From Plasmodiophora brassicae (taxonomy: Eukaryota > Endomyxa: Phytomyxea > Phytomyxea > Plasmodiophorida), in contig CP145417.1 of assembly GCA_036867785.1 (NCBI GenBank), positions 62,001-126,000 of the forward strand: 64,000 nucleotides of DNA, read 5' to 3'. Every line of letters begins with the position of its first letter. Position 1 is the stretch's first letter. Below are positions 9,919 to 22,603 of this stretch, in pieces. Position numbers and translations under genes: made by a program. Below the pieces are notes generated by a model, which was given only the letters and a program-made list of their open reading frames with translations, did no database searches and was not told the DNA's origin.

Positions 9919-12900
9919 ATGCATCGCCTGATGGCCGTGTCGTCGGCCATGCGTGCCCGCGCCGCGGGGCGTCGTCTGATGTCGCGCCGTCACTTGTCGG
10001 CGATATCCATGTCGGAGTCGTTCCTGCCGCTGGATACGTTCGTCAACCGGCACTGCGGGTCGTCGCCGGACGAGATCCAGACGATGCTCGACGTTGTCGG
10101 CGTCAACCATCTCGAGGGGCTCTCCGAGCAATGCGTCCCGAAGGATATCTACCTGCAGCGACTCCTGAAGGTCTGGCCCGGGCGATTTGCCGCCCCCGAC
10201 ATGCCCATCGTGTACGCTGACCGTGTCGTGGTTGGTTTGCCGTCCAGGTGCCGCCCGCCAAAGGCGAAACCGAGGCGCTGGCACAACTGCATCGGATCAT
10301 GTCCAGGAATCAGGTCCTCCGGAGCCATATCGGATGCGGATACTATGGCACCGTCACGCCCGGTACCATGCGTGGCGCCGTCTCTCTGCCCTGACGCGCG
10401 CCTCGCTCATCACGCCGTGCAGGTGTCATCCTGCGGAACATCCTCGAAAACCCGGCTTGGTACACGCCCTACACGCCGTACCAGGCGGAGATCTCGCAGG
10501 TGACGTCGCACCTGGCGCACAGGGCGCGCGCGTTCCCCTGGTGACGGTTGTCCTGCAGGGTCGCCTGGAGATGCTCCTGAACTTCCAGACGATGGTCTGT
10601 GACCTGACCGGCCTGCCTGTCGCCAACGCCAGCCTTCTCGACGAGGGTACGGCCGCTGCCGAAGCCATGCTCCTGGCGTACAACGCGTGCAACAAGCAGG
10701 CGCATAAGCTTCTGGTACGCCTGGCCCGCCATGTCCGGTTCGGGCTCTGATCTGTCGCCTGTTAGGTGTCTCCCAAGCTGCACCCGCAGACGCTGGCAGT
10801 GATCAAGACGCGGGCGGCGCCGTTCGGTATCGAAGTCATCGCCACGAAGCCATCGACCTGGCCGAGAATCCTGGAACGCGGTTCGGTGTTCGGCGCCATC
10901 GTCCAGTACCCGTCGACGGACGGCGTCCTGAAGGACTGGTCGGAGGAGTGCGACCTGGTCCATAAGAGCGGCGGCCTGTTCGTCGTCGCCAGCGATCTGC
11001 TGGCGCTGACCGTCGTGAAACCGCCCGGCGAGTGGGGCGCCGACGTCGTCGTCGGAAGTTCGCAGCGGTTTGGCGTCCCGATGGGGTACGGCGGCCCGCA
11101 TGCCGCCTTCTTCGCCTGCCGCGATGAACTGAAACGCCGCGCGCCTGGACGTATCATCGGCGTTTCCCGCGACGCACGAGGACAGCGCGCGCTTCGTATG
11201 GCCATCCAGACGCGGGAACAGCACATCCGCCGCGACAAAGCCACCAGCAACATTTGTACTGCCCAGGTCAGTAGGCACAAGTGTGTTTACATGTTCGCGC
11301 GTCGACGTTGCTGACGTCATGTCCATCAGGCGCTGCTGGCGAACGTTGCGGCCGCGTATGCCATGTACCATGGGCCGAAAGGCCTTCGCGCCATTGCCAA
11401 TCGGGCCATGCGAGCGGCGCAAGTCGCCCGCCTGGGCCTCGAGAAGCTGTCCTACAAATGTTACGGCGAGTTCGGCAGCACGTTCGACACGGTCACGTTC
11501 GGTGTCAGCGATGCGAAAGCGTTCGCTGAGGTCGGTATCGACCACGGGTTCAACTGTCGCATCGTGTCCGACCGCGTTGCGTCGCTGTCGTTCGACGAGA
11601 CGGTGCAACTGGGCGACCTGCAGGAGATCTACAAGGCGATCGGGAAAGTGAAGGACACGGCGCTCGACTTCACTGCTGCCGACATGGCCGAGGTCCTGGA
11701 GATCGATGCACCCGAGGCATGCGACAAGCTGTATCCCGAGGTACGCCCTGATGGTGCGGTTGTTCCATACTTCTCCTGATGGCTGGCGCGCCGACGTAGT
11801 TTGTTCGTAAGACACCGATCCTGTCCCACCCTGTGTTCAACACGTATTGCAATTCGGAGACCCAGATGCTCCGGTACCTGTACCAGCTTCAGATGAAGGT
11901 TAGAGACGTTCTCCAGGGCGTTTACAGCGTCAGTGACGGACGGCTCATCGCTGGCAACAGGATTTGTCTCTGGCCAGCGCCATGATTCCGTTGGGGTCCT
12001 GCACGATGAAGCTGAATGCAACAAGGTACAACTGAATGGTTCCGACGTCGTTCGTGTGATGACGTTGCCGACAGCGAAATGGCGCCGATTACATGGCCCA
12101 ATGTCAACAGCCTGCATCCCTTTGCGCCAAAGTCGCAGGCCGCCGGTTATGAGAAGATGCTGACGACACTGAAACAGTGGCTCTGCGAGATCACTGGATT
12201 TGCTGCCGTATCGCTGCAGCCGAACTCTGGCGCTCAAGGAGAGTACGCCGGCCTTCTCGCTATCCAGGCGTATCACAAATCTCGAGGCGGTACCTATCGG
12301 CTCACACCATCGCAGATTCGTTAAGTCTGAAGCTCTCCGTTAGAGGCCCAGAGGCATGTTTGCCTGATCCCGACGTCGGCACATGGTACAAACCCTGCGT
12401 CAGCGGCGCTGGCAGGCTTGAGCATCGTCGTTGTGAAATGTGATGCGAATGGCAACGTTGACCTCGAGGACCTTGGCTCCAAGGCCAAGGAACACGCGAA
12501 GAATTTGTCGTGCTTCATGATTACGTACCCGTCGACGCATGGCGTGTTCGAGTCCACGATCAAGAAGTGCTGCGCGATCATCCACGAGAATGGCGGGCAA
12601 GTGTATCTTGACGGCGCCAACATGAACGCACAGGTACCGCGTTGTCTTCATCGGTTGGTTGCGGTTCGCCGACCCGCTCACGATGCTGAATAGGTTGGGC
12701 TGTGCCGCCCTGGCGACTACGGTGCCGATGTATGCCACCTGAACCTGCACAAGACGTTCTGTATTCCGCATGGCGGTGGCGGACCTGGCATGGGTCCCAT
12801 TGCCGTTGCTGGGCACCTTGCAGAGTTCCTGCCTGCGCCTGAAGGATCCGGATCGCCGGTCGCCTCCGCCCCTTTCTCATCGGCGTCCATTCTGCCCATA

Positions 12901-13612
12901 CCCTGGATGTACATTCGGATGATGGGCCCGGATGGCCTCCGGCTGGCCACCCAGATGGCAATCTTGAACGCGAACTACATGGCGACCCGCCTGTCGAAGC
13001 ACTACCCGATCCTGTATCGGGGCGAGAACGGTCGTGTCGCTCACGAGTTCATCATTGACCTGCGTCCTTTCAAAGAGCATGGCGTCACCGAGGAGGACGT
13101 CGCCAAGCGCCTCATGGATTATTCATTCCATGGGCCCACGATGTATCTCCATGCTTTGGCGTCGCATGACGGGCCTTCCCTCGCAGCTGACATGTGGTAC
13201 ATAGGTCCTTCCCAGTTCCTGGCACGCTGATGATTGAGCCGACGGAAAGCGAGCCGCTCAGCGAACTGGATCGTTTCTGCGAGGCCATGATCTCGATTCG
13301 TCAGGAAATTGAGGATGTCATATCCGGTCGAGTTGTCGCGGAGGAAAGCGTCCTGAAGGGTGCCCCGCACACGATGGACGTTGTCGCATCCGACAACTGG
13401 AACCGCAAGTACTCTAGAGAGACGGCGGCGTATCCGGTGAAGTCTCTGCGTCAGAACAAGTTCTGGCCCAGCGTCGCCCGTATCGACAACGTATTCGGTG
13501 ATAGGAACGGTCCGTCCAGCATGCGTTGTGGTTCACGGTGTCAACCGTCTGACTGATGATGCTCGTCGATACAGTTATTTGCCAGTGCCCACCCGTCAGC
13601 AGTTACCAATAG
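9919..13612 (+). CDS. GLDC: Glycine dehydrogenase (decarboxylating), P protein of the glycine cleavage system
   Basis: Thirteen exons: 9919..10170, 10248..10362, 10423..10499, 10559..10714, 10766..11266, 11330..11740, 11812..11898, 11961..12025, 12075..12289, 12344..12633, 12694..13142, 13205..13509, 13575..13612; 986 residues. An Arg-rich N-terminus fits mitochondrial import. Landmarks: [77 protein letters not shown] with the PLP-binding Lys, GTLMIEPTE, and the end [11 protein letters not shown]. It decarboxylates glycine and passes the aminomethyl group to H protein in the mitochondrial matrix. All introns are 51-77 bases. Every phase closes and no break is seen. Confidence 0.95.
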
Positions 13613-13859
13613 GAACCCCAGACGAGACCTGTGCGCACCCAAATAAAGTAGCAGAAGGCCTACATAGTGTGCACCCGCAGGTGTGATGACCAGGCTGCCC
13701 TGTTTGTCTGACGTCTTCTCGGCAACGGTTCTTTTATGGGAACAGCGTTTCTCGCAGCATCGCGTGTGTTGTCGTTAACGAACATTGGCGCCGTAGCATT
13801 GTCACCGGCCAGCAACCCTGGAATCAACCTGGGCGAAACGCCCGTATGTACCTTTGACG

Positions 13860-16800
13860 TCATGTGGACGTTGCGAAGCTTGCCCACCCGTCCATGTCGA
13901 TGTGATCAAACTCGGCAGTAGATTCGACCGTTGGTGATGACTCAGCCGTTTGCGACGACTCAGCAGTTGCAAAGGAGACGGTCGACAGCTGGATAGGGGC
14001 AGAACCTGTACCCAGCAGTCAGATTCGGACAGGCGCGAAGTACAGCATGGGACTGAAACCCTTCAGGAACCCTCGGACGATTTCATTGTCAATCGAGGAG
14101 AGCGCTTTTGTCAGCGTCTCACTGGACCGCACATGCAGAACTGAAAAACGACGATGTTATGGGCAGAACCCACACGAAGACACGAGAGCGTACGAAAGGT
14201 ATCGGCAATCGGAGGGTGCTCGAGAGCGGTTCCAATGGCATCGACGATAGCAGGAAGATCACTAGCCGAGGACGTCGCCATTGCAGTTAACGAGGCCAAG
14301 CAGGCTGCGACCAGCGATATCAGACGACTCTGACTTGATTGGCAACGAACAATGGGGACCTTCTCGATGAGAATGAAACCAGGAGAGCAGAACTCTGCGT
14401 TTCAAGCTGGCAGTGCTGTCGGGTAGTCGAGCGATGACCGAAATAGTGGGTAGGGACGGTGCAACGCCTCGCAGCAGGGATGCCAGTGCTTGCTGATGAG
14501 ATGGCCCGCAATCGGACCGGGTGGCGACGCGCTCGACAAGCAGGACAATATCGTCATCGGGCCAATGGTGAATTTGGGCGCTGAGTAGCATCCACGACAG
14601 AAGCTGCTCCGTCGACGTGAACGACGACGACATTGCCATATCGACCGCACGAGAAACCTGTCAACAAGTCAGGCGCAAGCGATTACGAAACGACGCGAAA
14701 AGGACCTTTTCGCCATCGTTCTTCACGAGAAGAACCGCACCTTGGCTGACATGATCTGCCAGTTCGACAATGTCGTGCGGAGGCGTCGATCGAACAAGAA
14801 GGCTGAACAGCGCAGGGTTCGACACGGCCAGAGACGGAAACAGCTCATAGCTTCGACGTACAAGGATGCTGCTTGCAGAGTTAAGAAATCATTCGCGACC
14901 TCACCGCCACCAAACGCACAACCTGGTATGGACTGGGCATGTGGCCCGGCACACAGCAATGTCGGCATCAATCGTTTGCTGAGCATTAGCCAAGGCAGCA
15001 CTGTACAGATCCGCCTGTTCGGGATGCCTCTCGACCCAGTCCAGCAGGTGAAATCCAAGCTGTGGCTCTGCGGTACGCATAAGAGCGAGCAGGGTCGGGC
15101 TGCCTCTGAGAGACAATGTCGGCCACAGGTTGGTGATCCTGGCGATGCGACACAGATCACCTTGTAGCGTCAAAGACCGCGGCCAACAAAATCGACGCAT
15201 GGAACTCGCCTTTACAGAACTCAGTCGATAACAGTTCCACGAAGGACGCGCAGATCTAGACGGGCAAACGCCATCTCTCTCAGCACGGGTGAAGCGCCGC
15301 ACAGCTCTGCAGGGTACCTGTTTCAGCGCGTCGTTATTTGATTCGGCCGTGGAACTGAACAGGAGTATGGCGTTGGCGGCATTGGTCGCCAACGGCACGG
15401 CAGACAGCTTCGACTGGCCAGCTCCATCGCCGTGAAGGCTGACAAAGAGAGTGGAAAACGGCTCCTTCAGCGAGACAGGGAGCCGCCGTAGCACGCGAGC
15501 AAGCAGAGACTGCGTCGGTTCTGTCGACGGCACGCGAGCCAACTTGGTCTGCACCCCATGCTTTCAGCCTACCGTGCTCCGTCTCGACAGCACGACACGA
15601 CATACGGGCGGTGATCCAGATAATGGCGGCGAGCTTGCTGCCCTTTTGAGATTGGGCGGTGCACCGCTTGTCGCTCCAAACGCTTGTGGAAACATCGAGG
15701 GCAGTGAAGCGCGCAGCTGAGGTGTCAGCTGTGACGCAGGTTATCGACCAATGGTATAGGTACTCGTAACGGAAACGAACCATCAGGGAAGACAGTGATG
15801 CGATCCCGGCGTTTGCGCTTCCTTGAACAAAAGCAGCATCAATGGACGACCGTATCTGAGAGCGCATAGCTATCGTTGAACGGTTAAAATGGTATCAAAG
15901 CGCGAGCGACACATGGGGCTCACACGAAGGGTTCCACTTCTGGGCGCAGTCCAGCAGTGTATCCAGCAGCACTTGTGCAATCTCCTGTGCATAGGCAACT
16001 GTCAGGGCAAAACCGATTCAGAATGGCGACCGCGTACAGTGTATCGGGTGGTGGAATTCATCATGAGCAGAAGGGCACACTCAATCCGCTGAACGCTGGT
16101 CTCGTTGTTGAAGAATAGCCAGTCGTAAAGGGCGGCCCGGCACAACTGGGGCGCAATCGGAGAGTGCATATGAGTCTGTTGCTAGGCTGTCAGAACGTCT
16201 GAAACTGCAAAGCAACAGGACGGGGGAAGACCTTTATGCACCATCCGAGTAGGACCCACGGGGGCACCGCCTTGCTGGCCGGACTCGACGCGGGTGGTCG
16301 CTGGACCGCACAGCAAAGGTACCGAATCAGGTCGAGGAGGAGGGTCTCAGATCCTTTAACGAACTTCATCGCAAACCAGGACACGTATCGCTGTTGCACG
16401 CCAAGAGGAACCTAACCGGACCTGAATAAGCCGAGTGGAACGACATTCTTCGAACGGGACACGTGTAAACCTGGTTCAGAATGAAGGAGATTTTCACCTC
16501 CATATCCGGTGTCAAACGCGACTGTAGCATGTCACTGCTCGTTTGTCGCTGATACACGGACACAGGCAGGGACTCGAATATCGCTTTCAGCGACGCATGC
16601 TGTGCAATAGATGGCTGCAGGACGCGAGCAACGTCGCGTCCGATAGCATGAAGCTCGCCAGGCGTCGCAGCAAGCAATCCGGAAAGGAACGGGACACATT
16701 CGGCCTGAAGCTTGGCATCAAGATCAGGAAGGACCCTGATGAACGTATATAGGAAGCGCTGTAAGACGGCCGTCCGCTGCTGCACGTAGCTGGGCGCCAG

Positions 16801-17430
16801 CGTCTCAGATCGCGACAACGTGTTGGACGAATGGCAGGCTCACCTTTGATTAGATTTGACGACGGCGAGAACGCTGGCGGCAACCGACACGTTCCTTGCC
16901 GATGAGCTCCCGCTGGCGATTTGCCCCAGCAGGGCAGTCAGGATGGGTTCGCATGCGTCAACATCCATCTTGAGCATGTCATCTACCAACCTGAACAGCT
17001 ACGAAGCCGCTGTTAGCGGCACGCAGGCATACAGCAGGTGTGCATGCGCAGGAAGTTACCCGTTTGGAGCAGTGCGGAACGAGGACCGGGAACTTCCTAT
17101 GGCACAGTTCCTGAAGGACGCCGCTGAATGCAGCATACCCATCGAGCGTGCAATTGACAAGGTGGCGGAAGACCTAGCCGACCGGCAGTTTGTCAACCAC
17201 GCAGGCGTACACCCTGGGGGGTCGATACGGGCTACCTTATCGGAGTTGTCCTTGTCGACAAGGACGCCGTACAGGAATCCGGGTGCGGCATCGGCGGCGG
17301 CCACGCCCTGCAGGGCCGCCTGCACCTCCAGGTCGTTCTTCTTCGCGAACGTCGCTGCCAGGCGCTCGTAGCTGTGCCGGGCCGCCTCCTCGAACGCGTC
17401 CGGCGCGTCGAGCTCCCGCCGGCGGAACAT
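13860..17430 (-). CDS. INTS3: Integrator complex subunit 3 (INTS3/SOSS-A)
   Basis: Multi-exon, from ATG 17430 (MFRRRELDAPDAFEEAARH) to a stop at 13860. Resolved exons: 17430..17236, 17173..17060, 16998..16844, 16789..16471, then one starting at 16411. Diagnostic stretches match INTS3 in order: FRHLVNCTLDGY, LGQIASGSSSARNV, IGRDVARVLQPS, QSRLTPDMEVKISF, DLIRYLCCAVQ, AALYDWLFFNNE, PQLGFHLLDWVE, VKNDGEKVLF and LSWMLLSAQI. The last exon is Ser/Thr/Glu-rich. INTS3 is a HEAT-like scaffold of Integrator, which cleaves snRNA and paused Pol II transcripts in the nucleus, and also forms the SOSS DNA-repair complex. I did not fix every junction between 16.0 and 14.1 kb. Fragments of this gene recur at 21.75-22.1 kb. 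Confidence 0.88.
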
Positions 17431-17683
17431 GGGCTTGTTCAGCGGCGCGCGCCGGATCCCATTTGTGCCGGCGCCGCCGCCCCACTGTCCAAACCCGCAA
17501 CTGCACGCGGACACCGCCTTTTGCGACCGGTGCCACTGTCGTCGGGGAAGAAGCGCTGAGCACGATATTTACTATTCTGAACACACACACGCACACACAC
17601 ACAATACACAAACAGCGCCACTAAGCAGCAGACCCTGCACGATCCGGTTGGTCGGATAAATATTTAACAGGAGCCAGGTTCGA

Positions 17684-18640
17684 TCAGCTGGTGGCCGCGT
17701 CCGCCTGGTTGTTCGAGCAGCGATCGCGCAACGAGTCGAGCAGGCGGGCCTTGTGGGCGCCCCAGTCCTCGGACGACAGCATGAAGTTGTACATGTTTGG
17801 GAACCCTGCCAGACGAGAGAGAGAGAGAGAGAGCGTCAGCAGACATGTCGCACGTGTGTCCGAATGCCACGAGGCGCACCGGCACGGCCGACGCTGACCA
17901 GTTGCCAGTCGAACCGCTCGAAGAAGGCCCTGGGCGGTCGATGTTGCCGGTCAACGCCACACAATACGCGTTGGAGACGGAGCTGCTCGAAGCCGTACTC
18001 GAGCACGGCCAGGAACATGTCCTCGACGCCGCCGTCGTCCCACCAGTCACTCAGTGCGGTCACGTCCATCTCGCCTGAGCACGTCACCGCGTCCAGTCGG
18101 ACGAACCCTGCATGCATTCGGTCGGCATGGAACGGGCGGGGGCTGGATCGCCGACGTACCAATGGTGCCAACGAGCTCGTTGCCGCGCACGACAAAGAAC
18201 ATCAGACATTTGCATTCGGACTGCTGTGTGGACATGGTCCTCGTCCGGATGTGGATCTCGCGGGGCGTCAGCAGAGGCAGGCTGCGCAGGTGGACCAGCG
18301 ACGATTTCGGCCGGTGCAGCAATTCGTGCAGCTGCTGCAAATGGGCGGACGTGACCTCGGCCGTCGATACCATCGTGCATCCCAACGACGTCGTTAGCAG
18401 CAGACGCCGGGGGATGTCGAAATCGGCCGACGTGGCCGACTGGGCCTTGGGCGGCGACGACGCCTTCTGCGTCGGCGTGCCGCCCGCCGACGACAGGTAC
18501 CGACGGAACAGGAACGCCAGCAGCCACCGTCGCAGACGCCACAGGCAGGACGCGCCGACGCCGACGGCCACTAGCGACGTCAGCAGGCGGTGCCTGCGGA
18601 TGCACGACACGATGCGAGGCAAGACGACGTCGTCACGCAT
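17684..18640 (-). CDS. GNAT-family N-acetyltransferase with N-terminal membrane segment
   Basis: Three exons 18640..18160, 18107..17880, 17805..17684; 276 residues. A hydrophobic stretch LLTSLVAVGVGASCLWRL near residue 20, framed by Arg, looks like a membrane anchor or targeting signal. The GNAT fold shows as FVVRGNELVGTIG, joined to FVRLDAVTC, a helix FLAVLEYGFEQLRL, then RAFFERFDW in the place of the usual FYerxGF motif, and YNFMLSSEDW at the end. The typical acetyl-CoA loop QxxGxG/A is not clear, so substrate and activity are open. The last intron ends in a long CT tract. Confidence 0.6.
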
Positions 18641-18873
18641 TTCACGGGCGCCGCGTCACAAAACCCATCTGGACCCGGGGACGGGCCCGTCCATCCGCGC
18701 CCGAAGGAAGGTGAATCGCCAGGCGCAGGTGGCCGATCGTGTAACCCGCCTGATGTCCCATACGGGGATGTCGACGTGCTACGTGACCGAGTCGCTGCAC
18801 TTGTTTGTATTATATAGGCCCGGCGGAGGCGGCGGCGGCCAGGACCCCTGCGTGGTACAGACAGGGAACGCAT

Positions 18874-19225
18874 TCAGTGATCCCATGGATGGCGCAGGCC
18901 CTGACAGCGTCGCGTCAGTGGAGAGAATGCGCAGCGTTTCGACAGCAATACGCCCTAACCAGAACAACAGGCCCGTCATGCTTGGCGCGGTCTACACGCG
19001 AAAGTCAGATCGGGCGTTGGCCGCTCAGGACGGCGCCCACGGACAGAGGATCCAGAAGACGGCCGTGCCGCCCATCATTCTCGCCAGGTAGACCTTCCAG
19101 GGATCCGGCGGCGGGATGTGGATCCCGTACTCGGCGATCTCCTTCTGCCGCTGGCTCTCCGACACGTGCGACCCGAATCGACGTCCGGTGCGGAGCAGGC
19201 GGCGCGCGCGACAGCCCAACATCAC
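18874..19225 (-). CDS. NDUFB2: NADH dehydrogenase 1 beta subcomplex subunit 2 (complex I)
   Basis: Three exons 19225..19045, 18991..18960, 18900..18874; 79 residues. Two short downstream exons complete the family C-terminus: exon 1 ends TAVFWIL, exon 2 adds YRAKHDGPVVL and exon 3 adds GLRHPWDH, matching plant and fungal NDUFB2. The basic N-terminus (CRARRLLRTGRRF) fits mitochondrial import. Single-pass accessory subunit of the complex I membrane arm. Both introns carry CTGAC. A gene this short with 27- and 32-base exons is easily missed by automatic prediction. Confidence 0.85.
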
Positions 19226-19420
19226 GGGGAGCCCTGGACGGAGGATCGTGCGGCGGCCGCTTCCCGGGAACGAACAAAATCAAACAAACAGGCACGACGT
19301 CAAGTCGTTCCCGTTTTTCCCAGCGGGGGTCCCCATCAGCTCAGCAGGGCAAAAAAACGCCGAACGACTGGCCGCAAAAAGCCGCTCGCGCGCGACGGAG
19401 CGTCGTTGGCCACGCACCGC

Positions 19421-19734
19421 ATGCAGCCGCCGCCGCCGCCAGCACCCGCCCCGCCACGATCGGATACGTTCCGATGGGATTCCTGGGGCAGCATGGCGTT
19501 CGTCGCCATCCTGGCGATGGTGGGAGGCGCCGTCGTTGGCGCCCGGTACAGGAGCCGTGTTTTCGCGGTGTCTGACCTGGCCAGGTACGCAGCGTCGCTG
19601 GTCGTACGTAGTGCTGGCGGGTGGACGCAAGCATGACTCGCTTGCCTGTGCACAGGGCCACGGCCCCGCACACCGAAGCATTCGTCCGCGCGGCGAAATC
19701 GACGGATCCAAAGGTCCCATCGTCACGGTTGTGA
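19421..19734 (+). CDS. Small single-pass membrane protein, unknown
   Basis: Two exons 19421..19584 and 19656..19734; 80 residues. Proline-rich start (MQPPPPPAPAPP), then one membrane segment SMAFVAILAMVGGAVVGARY followed by basic residues, then a short polar tail. The intron holds ATGACT 19 bases before CACAG and joins in phase 2. No family recognised. It is divergent from NDUFB2 with about 195 bases between starts. Confidence 0.5.
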
Positions 19735-20655
19735 GTTCCAGCGGGCCGACGGGTATAGCCTTGTAGTTATGACTAAAGTTGCAGCTCAGAGCAGCAGGTG
19801 TGGGATACGTCTTTAGGAATCATGGACAGGTAGGAACGTCTGCAGGAACGTCCAAATTGAACTCAGGGTAGGTAGCTGGCGGTGATCCTCGTGAAGTGAT
19901 GCCTGTTGGCCGTGCGGAATTACGGTGCAGAAACAACACTTCGAGGATCATTGCCACCTGTCTTCTCCAGCAGGCACAGGTCGATGACTAGCCGGTTGAT
20001 GTATACAAATCGGCGGCCACGATGACGGAATCTCTAGTCGTTAATTACAGCATGCAGCAGGGCGTAGCCTACAGGGAATTTCAGCGGAGACGCATTGGAT
20101 GATTCGACGAGCGTCACCTTGTCGCCTGCACTACATATTGTATGCAGCAGAACGATGGACCGGTCCGCCCAGATGGATGTCCGTCAGGCGGCCACTCGGG
20201 CGCCGTTGCACGACCGACACAATATGGATGTCCCGGCATCGCGTCTCCACGACCGCAGGGAGATGCCGACGGGTACGACGGTTCTAGTAGCGGATCCCGT
20301 CTCACGGGACGAGTTTCGTAGGTGGATTCTGGAGGACGTACCGATCTGTGACACGTGCACTCGTCTTGCGAGGTCTCCGATGATTTTCATAGGCGGTCGG
20401 CTCTGTTTGTCGGTGGAGTCGGTCGCCCAAGCCCGCACCGTTGGGGTTTTCAAATCGTCGTTGAACGGGCAGCTGCAGGATCTCGCGGTACACTGGAGGG
20501 ACTGTCTCCTTGGCGGCGGTATGGGACTGATCTGCTGTTCCTGCATATCGTAACCTGGCGATTTGAGCATAAGGATCACCGCTGGAGCGGAGTGGGTCGG
20601 CGTCGAAGAGGACCAACGGCGTTCTAGTTGCCGGGGAGGTGCTCCGAGGTGAACG
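19735..20655. other. No supported gene; one open frame of unknown meaning
   Basis: A plus frame 20095..20553 contains protein-like text (DPVSRDEFRRWILEDV, MIFIGGRLCLSVESV) but lacks a convincing family, splice context or start. The rest shows no coding signal I can defend. The region borders the large inverted repeat and may be decayed gene sequence. Confidence 0.3.
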
Positions 20656-20659
20656 GTTT

Positions 20660-21750
20660 GGGCAACTGGTGTTCTGCCCAGTCGAGATATATTGAGATGG
20701 CACAGTCCCAACGCACGGGCGATGCGAACCAGACCTCAGCCCTTGACGCAGTCCTGCGCTATCACCGCGCAAGCGAGCAGGGCAAGGGTCTTGGTCTGTC
20801 GCTCAAAGACAAAGCGGACCTGCTACTGCAGGTGAAGGATGGTTAGCAAATGGTTAACTTTCCGGCTCTCCGGGGACGTCGAATCGCAAACGTTGGACGG
20901 TGGCGTTCTTCTTCGGTCGAGGAACGGTCCCGTTCGCCATGGCGACTGGCATCGCATCTCTAGCAGGATGAGCTCGGCTCCAAGTACCTCGCGTTCCCCG
21001 TTGCATTTTTCAGAAGCGCTGGAGAACAACGGTGGCGGCGACGTGTTCGTCGATCTGTATGACACGGTCTGGGGATGGTTGCGATCAGCAACGGGCTGGA
21101 AGCGTGAAGGGACATCAAGCGAGCGACGATGAGCGACAATGAGTAATGTTCGAATGCACTCTACGTACTGGGCACAGAATTGCTGGTTGATCATTCATAC
21201 AACCCGCAATTCTGTGTCCAGTACGTAGAGCGCATGCGAGCATTACTCATCGTCGAGTCGCTTGATGTCCCTTCACGCTTCCAGCACGTTGCTCGTAACC
21301 ATCCCCAGAACGTGTCATACAGGTCGACGAGCACGTCGCCGCCACCGTTGTTTTCCAGCGCTTCTGGCCAGAAGCGCTGCTATACCAGCTGGTATAGTGG
21401 CACCTGAGTAAAGAATTGCAACGGAAAACGCGAGGTACTTGGAGCCGGGTTCATCCTGCTAGAGATGCGATCAGAGTCGCCATGGGGAACGGGACCGTTT
21501 CTCGACCGAAGAAGAACGCCACCTTCCAACGTTTGCGATTCGACGTCCCCGGAGAGCAGGATAATTAACCATTTGCTAACCATCCTTCACCTGCAGTAGC
21601 AGGTCCGCTTTCTCTTTGAGCGACAGACCAAGACGCTTACCCTGCTTAAGGTTGCTTGCGTGGCGATTGCGCAGGACTGTGTCAAGGGTTGAGGTCTGGT
21701 TCTCATCACCCGTGCGTTGGGGATGTGCCACCTCAATGTCGCCTGGGCAG
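20660..21750. repeat. Large inverted repeat, two arms of about 0.5 kb around a spacer of about 20 bases
   Basis: The arm at about 20660..21180 reappears reverse-complemented at about 21200..21750, roughly 90 percent identical by eye, including long identical blocks such as CTGCTACTGCAGGTGAAGGA and TACCTCGCGTT. The right arm carries an extra ~50-bp block. Both arms contain the same reading frame ending LKDKADLLLQVKDG (plus) or LKEKADLLLQVKDG (minus), faintly like a protein-kinase fragment. The centre is near 21190. Confidence 0.85.
21357..21397. repeat. Two adjacent perfect palindromes inserted in the right arm
   Basis: A 22-bp palindrome (21357..21378, half-site AGCGCTTCTGG) is followed after one base by an 18-bp palindrome CTATACCAGCTGGTATAG (21380..21397). 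The second palindrome and its flank are absent from the left arm, so this block was added to, or lost from, one copy. Confidence 0.75.
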
Positions 21751-22110
21751 GGTGTCCTCCACCTGATTCGGTACCTTTGCTGTGCGGTCCAGCGACCACC
21801 CGCGTCGAGTCCGGCCAGCAAGGCGGTGCCCCCGTAGGTCCTACTCGGATGGTGCATAAAGGTCTTCCCGCGTCCTGTTGCTTTGCAGTTTCAGACGTTC
21901 TGACAGTCTGGCAACAGACTCGTATGCACTCTCCGATTGCCCCATAGTTGTCCCGGGCCGCCCTTTACGATTGGCTATTCTTCAACAATCAGACCACCGT
22001 TCATGTGGATTGAGTGTGCTCTTCTACTCATGATGAATTCCACCACCCGATATACTGTACGCGGTCGCTATTCTGAATCGGTTTTGCCCTGACAGTCGAC
22101 CATGCACAGG
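21750..22110 (+). pseudogene. Inverted copy of an INTS3 gene fragment
   Basis: Near-identical, on the opposite strand, to 16030..16330 of the INTS3 gene. It retains the exon text for DLIRYLCCAVQRPPASSP and IECALLLMMNSTTRYTV together with the intervening introns, so it is a DNA-level duplication rather than a retrocopy. Frames are broken between the exon pieces and nothing upstream or downstream completes the gene. It begins where the right arm of the inverted repeat ends. Confidence 0.8.
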
Positions 22111-22603
22111 AGATTGCACAAGCTCGGCGTTTAGTCCCAGCGCAGCACAAGTGCAAAACGTTCCTCGCCGGGCAGACTCGCACCCTGTAGCGGCGCAGTG
22201 CGCGGCGGAGTCCGTGACGCCAATCCGTGGGCGGCATCCCAGACCATTGTGCAAGCAGCCGTTGCCGCAGGTCAGTCTTGGTGGTATGTTTCGTATCAGG
22301 TTGCACATGCCCTGTCGAATGCTCGCCAGTGTCGGCTGCTGCATCTGCAACGTTCGGCAATGATCTAGTTGAGTATTTGGACGGGCTCTATGGAGGTCTT
22401 CTCCATTCGTGCAAACATCAACAGTATTTTACACTGAGGGCCTCGAGTCAGCGGCGCTTCCGGCCTCTGGTCGCCCATTGGCCTGTACCCATGGAGCATA
22501 CCTGTGTTAGAGAGGCTGTGCATGCACTCCGTTTTTTCGTTCTGTTTAAACTGTAACGTACTGCACAACAGATGGACTGAAATGATTGCTTTGCATAGGC
22601 TCA

